Assembly (NCBI RefSeq): GCF_018618755.1
Contig: NZ_JACSMR010000001.1
Span: 186,001-250,000 of the forward strand
Source of the DNA: Exiguobacterium sp. s193
GTDB lineage: Bacteria > Bacillota > Bacilli > Exiguobacteriales > Exiguobacteriaceae
Direction of reading: 5' to 3'
DNA: 64,000 bases
The notes under the pieces are model-generated. The model saw only the letters and a program-made list of their open reading frames with translations, was not told the origin of the DNA and made no database searches. This document shows, one piece after another, positions 59,154 to 64,000 of the stretch. The first letter of the stretch is position 1. Every line of letters starts with the position of its first letter. The position numbers were made by a program, and so were the translations under genes.

Positions 59154-60162
59154 GTTGTTTCATCTCCTTCGCTAAGCGTTCCGTCGCTTTTTGTTTCGCA
59201 TAACGGTCTGGATGCGACTGTGCGACAAGTGCGAGTTGCTCCAGTCCTCCACAAGCGAGTAACGCATCAAAGGCAGCCGTCCGAACCCACCAGGAGCGAC
59301 TCCCGACGAAAGGCAGAATCGATGTGACATTATCTTTTCGTCCGACATTTTCTAGAAAGCGAAGGGCTAACATCTGTTCGACCCAACTCGATTCTTCTTC
59401 AAGATACGGGAGGTAGAGTGCCCAATCTTCTTCAAGCCCGATCCGCGTCAAGGCGCGTAACGCGCGTTTTCGAACTTCTGGATGATCATCCATCGTCTTA
59501 TTACGAACGAGTTCCAAGTACTCCGTCTGATCTCGGTCATGAATCAATTGGAGAATCGCCATTTGAAACGACAAGGTCAACTCATCAAACGATTGAATCC
59601 ACAGTGATAAATCTGTACTTCGTCCAACTGCGAGTACAGCTCCAAAAAAACTGATTTCCTGGTTCGTTTTTGCCGCTTCGATTGCAAACGATGGAGAAAT
59701 TGAAACCAGTGTCCGAATGATGACATCGACTTCTTCTTTTGAGATATCCGTAGCCAATCGTTGTTTAAGTGACTCAGCAACAGGACTTAGTCGAAATTGG
59801 GCAATCGCCTCGTAGGCATTGAGTCGACGGTCAATCCGCCGATGATTAACTTGTTTTGCGTAGTACGGTAACAAACTCACTTCAACAAACTGATAAATAC
59901 GCTCTAAATGATGTTCGGTTGCCGTCAAATTAGAAAATGCGAATAATTCAAGCTCGACTAAATCTTCATGTCCTTTTTTGACAGCTGGCATCTCACTTTG
60001 TTCTTCAGTCGCATATGCATACAGTTCTTCCCGAAACTGCATTTGCCAATCAAGACGTGATTGTTCTTGTTTTCCTCGTTTACGCTTTTGAATGACGAGA
60101 TATAAAAGTGCTCCTACTTGCAACACGACAAGTAGGAAAATGAAGAACAAAATCCATCTCAT
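59143..60162 (-). CDS. HEAT-repeat membrane protein
   Basis: The 339 residues begin MRWILFFIFLLVVLQVGALL, one membrane helix, followed by a basic stretch and an all-alpha domain with HEAT-like repeats (EVRKRALRALTRIGLEEDW and SWWVRTAAFDALLACGGLEQL). The ATG at 60162 follows AGAGGTGAGG and overlaps the upstream gene by 4 nt (ATGA). Such proteins often serve as scaffolds; here it probably connects the synthase with the receiver-like protein. No precise function is known. Confidence 0.8.
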   Translation of the reverse strand: MRWILFFIFLLVVLQVGALLYLVIQKRKRGKQEQSRLDWQMQFREELYAYATEEQSEMPAVKKGHEDLVELELFAFSNLTATEHHLERIYQFVEVSLLPYYAKQVNHRRIDRRLNAYEAIAQFRLSPVAESLKQRLATDISKEEVDVIIRTLVSISPSFAIEAAKTNQEISFFGAVLAVGRSTDLSLWIQSFDELTLSFQMAILQLIHDRDQTEYLELVRNKTMDDHPEVRKRALRALTRIGLEEDWALYLPYLEEESSWVEQMLALRFLENVGRKDNVTSILPFVGSRSWWVRTAAFDALLACGGLEQLALVAQSHPDRYAKQKATERLAKEMKQHVI

Positions 60163-60908
60163 GACCTCACCTCTTCGATACGTCGAATCCAAGCCCGGAA
60201 CTCCTCTACTTTCAGCGGTAACGTCATGATGCCGTCGACACCTCGCTCGATTGCTAGGACGTGATCACGTTCGCGGTTGTACATCGAAATCATGATTGAA
60301 TGAAACGGCACGATACTCTGTTGTTTCGCACGTAGCAATAGCTCTAGACCATCTGCTCGCGGTAGGGCCGAAGAAAAGACTAGCAAGAAGGGTCGGATCG
60401 CGACATGCTCTTCAAAAAAAATCTCTGCTCGTTCATACGAAATTGCCGTTTCGAAACGCTCTACTAGTTCCCGTTCAAGCATTCGTTTTAAATGTGGATC
60501 TTCCGTCACGATAACGACATCTTTGACACGTTGAACACGTTTATAGCGCATCAACCGATCAAGTATTAATGCTTTTGGAAGATTGCTCGGAATGACTTCA
60601 CGGGCATTCTCTAACAAATAGAAAGTATCATCTTCATCTTGCTTCAGATAAATGACTGGAGTCCTTTCTTCATCGAATGGCTCGCTCGCGACGACGACAT
60701 CCGCATACGAAATATCTGTTCGAATACATTTCCCTTCTTCAAATAAATTGTTGATTGCCTCTGGCATTACACCGACCGTATGAATAAACAAGACTGCTGA
60801 AGTCGATTGTCCGACCTCAGCCTCCCCATATTCTATCGTCGTTCCTGTCTCGTCATTCGTTGGTTCGATTGATGTATGAATCAATCGCCATATCTCTTCT
60901 CGACGCAT
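60159..60908 (-). CDS. Degenerate response-regulator receiver protein
   Basis: The 249 residues have an unrecognised N-terminal half (1-125) and a C-terminal domain (about 128-249) shaped like a response regulator receiver: VVIVTEDPHLKRML, LLVFSSALPRADGLELLLRA, MISMYN and GVDGIMTLPLK. The phospho-accepting Asp is replaced by Ser (S179), the switch Thr by Ser (S208), and the conserved Lys by Leu (L230). It is therefore a pseudo-receiver that probably binds a protein instead of being phosphorylated. It starts right after the glycosidase-like gene stop (TAAATG). Confidence 0.72.
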   Translation of the reverse strand: MRREEIWRLIHTSIEPTNDETGTTIEYGEAEVGQSTSAVLFIHTVGVMPEAINNLFEEGKCIRTDISYADVVVASEPFDEERTPVIYLKQDEDDTFYLLENAREVIPSNLPKALILDRLMRYKRVQRVKDVVIVTEDPHLKRMLERELVERFETAISYERAEIFFEEHVAIRPFLLVFSSALPRADGLELLLRAKQQSIVPFHSIMISMYNRERDHVLAIERGVDGIMTLPLKVEEFRAWIRRIEEVRS

Positions 60909-63900
60909 TTATTCCACTCCTTTGCTAAATGCTTGACGCATCGTCTCATAGATTGGCTTCAATTGTTCTTTTTGTTGTGGACTTGTCCATTCAGACCAAC
61001 TATAAAATCCACGGTTAACTTCAGGTATACGGGTCGTCCCGACTTGACCCGTCACTTCGATTCCTTCTGTCACCATTTTTGCTTCGAGACCCTCTTTCCA
61101 AAAATCACCGATGATTTCATGTTTACTTGGATCGCGCATGTTCAAGACCATCCACGGAATCCGAAGTTCGATTGTTGGTTTAGTTAAATCCGAAATATCC
61201 GTCAAAATGCTGTCTGCTGATCCTTCGTGCAGTACACCGGTATCCCATTTGACAGCAGGTTTGACAATTTTTTTCGTGACTGGATCACGTCTTGCATAGT
61301 CGAGCATTTGATAAATCGGGTTGAAGTTCCCACTATTTTTTTCATCACTTGGTGGAGCGACCATCTCAAAAGGCATCTTCAGTCCATAATGATAGCGGAA
61401 GATATCATAGCGTTCATCCACATCGATGCGCGCCTTCTTGTCGATTGTCAAACGATATTCCGCTCCTTCTTCGAGCGTCATGTCCCCAACTCGCTGATTT
61501 CCATCATTTGGTTTTGTTGACAAGGCAACCGTCGTCGGCTCGACTTTTTTTCGATCAATACGTAAATACAGATAAGCTTCGTCGGATGTCATATAAATTG
61601 CCTGTTGCTCGTTTTGAGCAATCGGGGCATAGCCATCCCAATCGTCCATTTTTCCATCGATGACGATGTCCGAACGTAAGAACCCAAGCATCCCGAAATG
61701 CTGTTCACTCGTCTGAACGTTCGACCAGCGTGGTCGTGTATTCGCATCGTCATAATCCATCGTGTTCCACGTCCGCTTAAACCATTCATCTTGCCAAATG
61801 AAGACGAGTCCTCCAGCCATTTTTGTATCAACAATATCTTGGTAAAGATTCGCGACTAACTCACCTTGTTTTTCTTCACTGACATGTCCTTGATCAAATC
61901 CGTTTGGTCCAAGATGCGTTTTACCTCGCGAACTCGGGATTCCGAATTCAGAGACGAGGATTGGCATTTCGTGATACGTGTTTATTTTTTTCAAATAACG
62001 ACGATATGATTCAGAGCTCGTATCCGTCTTTTTCCCAAACTCTTCTTTGATGAACGAAGGATAATACGGATAAATATGATACGAGGCGAATAAACCTCCT
62101 GCAAAGTTCTTCGTCGCTTTTAAATGATTAAAATCGAGTGAGACAAGATCTTGTTCTTCCTCTGCTTCGTTCGGGTGTGAGAGCGGATCCGTCGTCGGCC
62201 AGTTCGTTGATCCAATCGGTCGTGTCGTTTTGTATTGATTGACTTCATAAGCTGTCGCCGTGTCCATTCGTCCCGCTAACCACGACTCAAAAGGAGAAGC
62301 ATCTTTTGTTGTCGTGACATAGTTTCCTTCAAAACGTGTCCCTTTATTTTTTTTATTCGTTTCCACGACTGCCTCCGGCAACCACTCGATTCCGAAGACG
62401 AATGCTGAAACGTATTGCGAGACGTCCGATGTGTACGTTCCTGACGCATGCCCAACTACTTCTTTAACGACTGCATTTCCGTGAATGACATCGACCATTC
62501 GCTTCGCTTCAGTGTCGGTCATTTTTAAAAACTCAGGATTGTATGCGTTTTTGAGTTCCTCGAACGGCTTTTCTTCAACCCACATTCCTTGCATTAAATA
62601 AATCGGTTTCTTCGCCGTCTCATTGTAAGCCTTTAGGGCATCATAAAAAGCTGGTGGGTGAAGTGTATAGATTCGAATTGTATTAACTTCCATTTCCCCC
62701 ATTTGTTTCAGCCAACGGTCATATTCATTACGACTGATGGCATGTTCCCCTGGGAATGCACCCGGTCGTCCGAGACCAACATTTACGCCTTTGACGAAGT
62801 ATGGCTTCCATTTTCCATCCTGATACATTTCGAGCGTATCTTGTCCTTCGCGTGCTCGCGTCCGTAATGTTTGATCATTAATCGTCGTCGCGGCAAGTGG
62901 TTTTGTTTTGACTGCTACTTGCTGAACTGATTTTGTCGATTCTAGGATGTGGTGCAAAGTCGGTGCGTAAACTTTCCAAAAAAAGGCCGTTTCACTTTCT
63001 GCACCATCTAAAATGAATTGTTTGCGGAACCATTCCAGTCCACTGTAGCGGTAGTAGCGCGGGATATCCGCAACATCCGTATAGTCACCCGCAAAATAAT
63101 GCGCACTTCCTTGTGTCACATATGCTGGAAATTCAAGCGGAAGCTGTCGCGCCCGTAACATCGCTTGCGTTTGTTTTGATGGTTTCCACGAGAAGTGGGC
63201 TTGTTGTTCTCCACCCTCTAGTTCCAATACCTCGAACCAGTAATTGTAGCGGACTTCATCTTTAGCAGCAGTTTGCTGTTGATCCCACTTATACAGTAAC
63301 GGGGTATCATCATTTACAAAAAAAGCTTCCCCTGTCGAATCATTAATGAAGACATAACCCGGTCCCGATAATTTAAAGGTCTTTTCTTTTGCTTGAACCA
63401 TTAGCTTTTCTTCGACAGTTGGATCAAGTCCTTGTAATTCTTTCAAGTCAGGGAAAAACCGGCCAATCCATCCTGTCCAAGCCGTTCCGAATAATTGATG
63501 AAACGATTTAGAACGGTCAGATGGCGTTGGGCTCGCAGCCGTATTAAACTCGGCGACAACTGTTTTTCCTTTTGAAATGGCATCGGTCGCCAGTTCTACA
63601 TCCTCGGATGTCAGACCACCGCGATGTTCTTTTTTCCCGTTGACGGAATAATTTTCCCCATACGTGTCGGTAAACAACAAGACATCTGCTTGTTCCGCTT
63701 GTTTCAGCATTGCTGCACCTTGCGTTCCGTCATAGCGATTAATGTAATCGGTGTACTTGTAATCTTCTCCAGACTCTTTTCGAATTTTTAAGTGATTTAA
63801 TAACCAAGTCGTTCCTGCATGCTCACGTTCATCTTTGCCGACCGTGTAATCAAATAACATGATGTTTAATGTCTTCTCTTTCTGCACAAACCACAAAGCG

Positions 63901-63992
63901 AGTGGCGTTAAAATAAGAACTATCAAAATAAATGCAATCCATGTATACCGTTTCACGCGTACACGTCCTTCCATGAGTACAAATTGTTCCAT
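60909..63992 (-). CDS. Membrane-anchored glycoside-hydrolase-like protein
   Basis: The 1027 residues have an N-terminal membrane helix (about 17-36), an extracytoplasmic ThuA/GATase-like domain (about 40-150, TLNIMLFDYTVG ... ADVLLFTDTYG), a beta region, a TIM-barrel hydrolase-like domain from about 395 (VKGVNVGLGRPGAFPG ... NTIRIYTLHPPAFY) with likely catalytic glutamates E536 (VFGIEWLPE) and E682 (ILVSEFGIP), and a C-terminal CBM9-like domain (DIVIDGKMDDWDGYAP). It may trim or process the polysaccharide made by the adjacent synthase. The start shown is an ATG 8 nt from the window edge inside a tandem in-frame repeat, so the real start could be at residue 7 or upstream. Confidence 0.72.
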   Translation of the reverse strand: MEQFVLMEGRVRVKRYTWIAFILIVLILTPLALWFVQKEKTLNIMLFDYTVGKDEREHAGTTWLLNHLKIRKESGEDYKYTDYINRYDGTQGAAMLKQAEQADVLLFTDTYGENYSVNGKKEHRGGLTSEDVELATDAISKGKTVVAEFNTAASPTPSDRSKSFHQLFGTAWTGWIGRFFPDLKELQGLDPTVEEKLMVQAKEKTFKLSGPGYVFINDSTGEAFFVNDDTPLLYKWDQQQTAAKDEVRYNYWFEVLELEGGEQQAHFSWKPSKQTQAMLRARQLPLEFPAYVTQGSAHYFAGDYTDVADIPRYYRYSGLEWFRKQFILDGAESETAFFWKVYAPTLHHILESTKSVQQVAVKTKPLAATTINDQTLRTRAREGQDTLEMYQDGKWKPYFVKGVNVGLGRPGAFPGEHAISRNEYDRWLKQMGEMEVNTIRIYTLHPPAFYDALKAYNETAKKPIYLMQGMWVEEKPFEELKNAYNPEFLKMTDTEAKRMVDVIHGNAVVKEVVGHASGTYTSDVSQYVSAFVFGIEWLPEAVVETNKKNKGTRFEGNYVTTTKDASPFESWLAGRMDTATAYEVNQYKTTRPIGSTNWPTTDPLSHPNEAEEEQDLVSLDFNHLKATKNFAGGLFASYHIYPYYPSFIKEEFGKKTDTSSESYRRYLKKINTYHEMPILVSEFGIPSSRGKTHLGPNGFDQGHVSEEKQGELVANLYQDIVDTKMAGGLVFIWQDEWFKRTWNTMDYDDANTRPRWSNVQTSEQHFGMLGFLRSDIVIDGKMDDWDGYAPIAQNEQQAIYMTSDEAYLYLRIDRKKVEPTTVALSTKPNDGNQRVGDMTLEEGAEYRLTIDKKARIDVDERYDIFRYHYGLKMPFEMVAPPSDEKNSGNFNPIYQMLDYARRDPVTKKIVKPAVKWDTGVLHEGSADSILTDISDLTKPTIELRIPWMVLNMRDPSKHEIIGDFWKEGLEAKMVTEGIEVTGQVGTTRIPEVNRGFYSWSEWTSPQQKEQLKPIYETMRQAFSKGVE

Positions 63993-64000
63993 GAGTACAA

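Overview
The window is a chromosomal segment of a low-to-mid GC Gram-positive bacterium of the order Bacillales, most probably Exiguobacterium or a close relative. This is inferred from protein content, from a gene order that follows the Bacillus subtilis hemA-to-hisS chromosome arm, from strong AGGAGG-type ribosome binding sites, from T-box leaders, and from the complete absence of sporulation genes that B. subtilis carries at the same positions. Nearly all genes lie on the minus strand, so the text order below runs against transcription.

1-6.4 kb: the start of hisS with a T-box leader, then dtd, rel, apt and recJ (translation quality control, stringent response, purine salvage, DNA repair). 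6.4-12.9 kb: secF, secD, yajC, tgt, queA, ruvB and ruvA (protein export, queuosine tRNA modification, Holliday junction processing). 13.0-18.1 kb: the de novo NAD genes nadA-nadC-nadB diverge from nifS-niaR across a palindromic promoter region. 18.1-18.75 kb: a 650-bp gene-free island of hairpins and repeats. 18.7-25.97 kb: a CorC-type membrane protein, obg, a spo0B remnant, rpmA, prp and rplU with its leader, then rng, minD and minC. 25.98-29.84 kb: mreD, mreC, mreB, radC and maf.

29.9-46.7 kb is the main accessory region: a full monoderm type IV pilus locus. It has the ATPases PilB and PilT, the platform protein PilC, a major pilin, a prepilin peptidase, a fused PilM-PilN protein, PilO, three minor pilins (pilV/W/X-like) on the opposite strand, a VanW/YoaR-like protein, a small membrane protein, an ankyrin-repeat protein and a 1200-residue secreted protein that could be a pilus-associated adhesin. 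It sits between folC and maf, where B. subtilis has only comC.

46.7-56.4 kb: folC, valS with a valine T-box, and the heme precursor genes hemL-hemB-hemD-hemC-hemA. 56.5-64 kb: a tightly coupled five-gene operon not recognised as a described system. It encodes a membrane-anchored glycoside-hydrolase-like protein, a degenerate receiver-domain protein, a HEAT-repeat membrane protein, a processive family 2 glycosyltransferase and an AI-2E-family permease. This looks like a surface polysaccharide synthesis system. No tRNA or rRNA genes, CRISPR arrays, transposase genes or prophage genes were seen.
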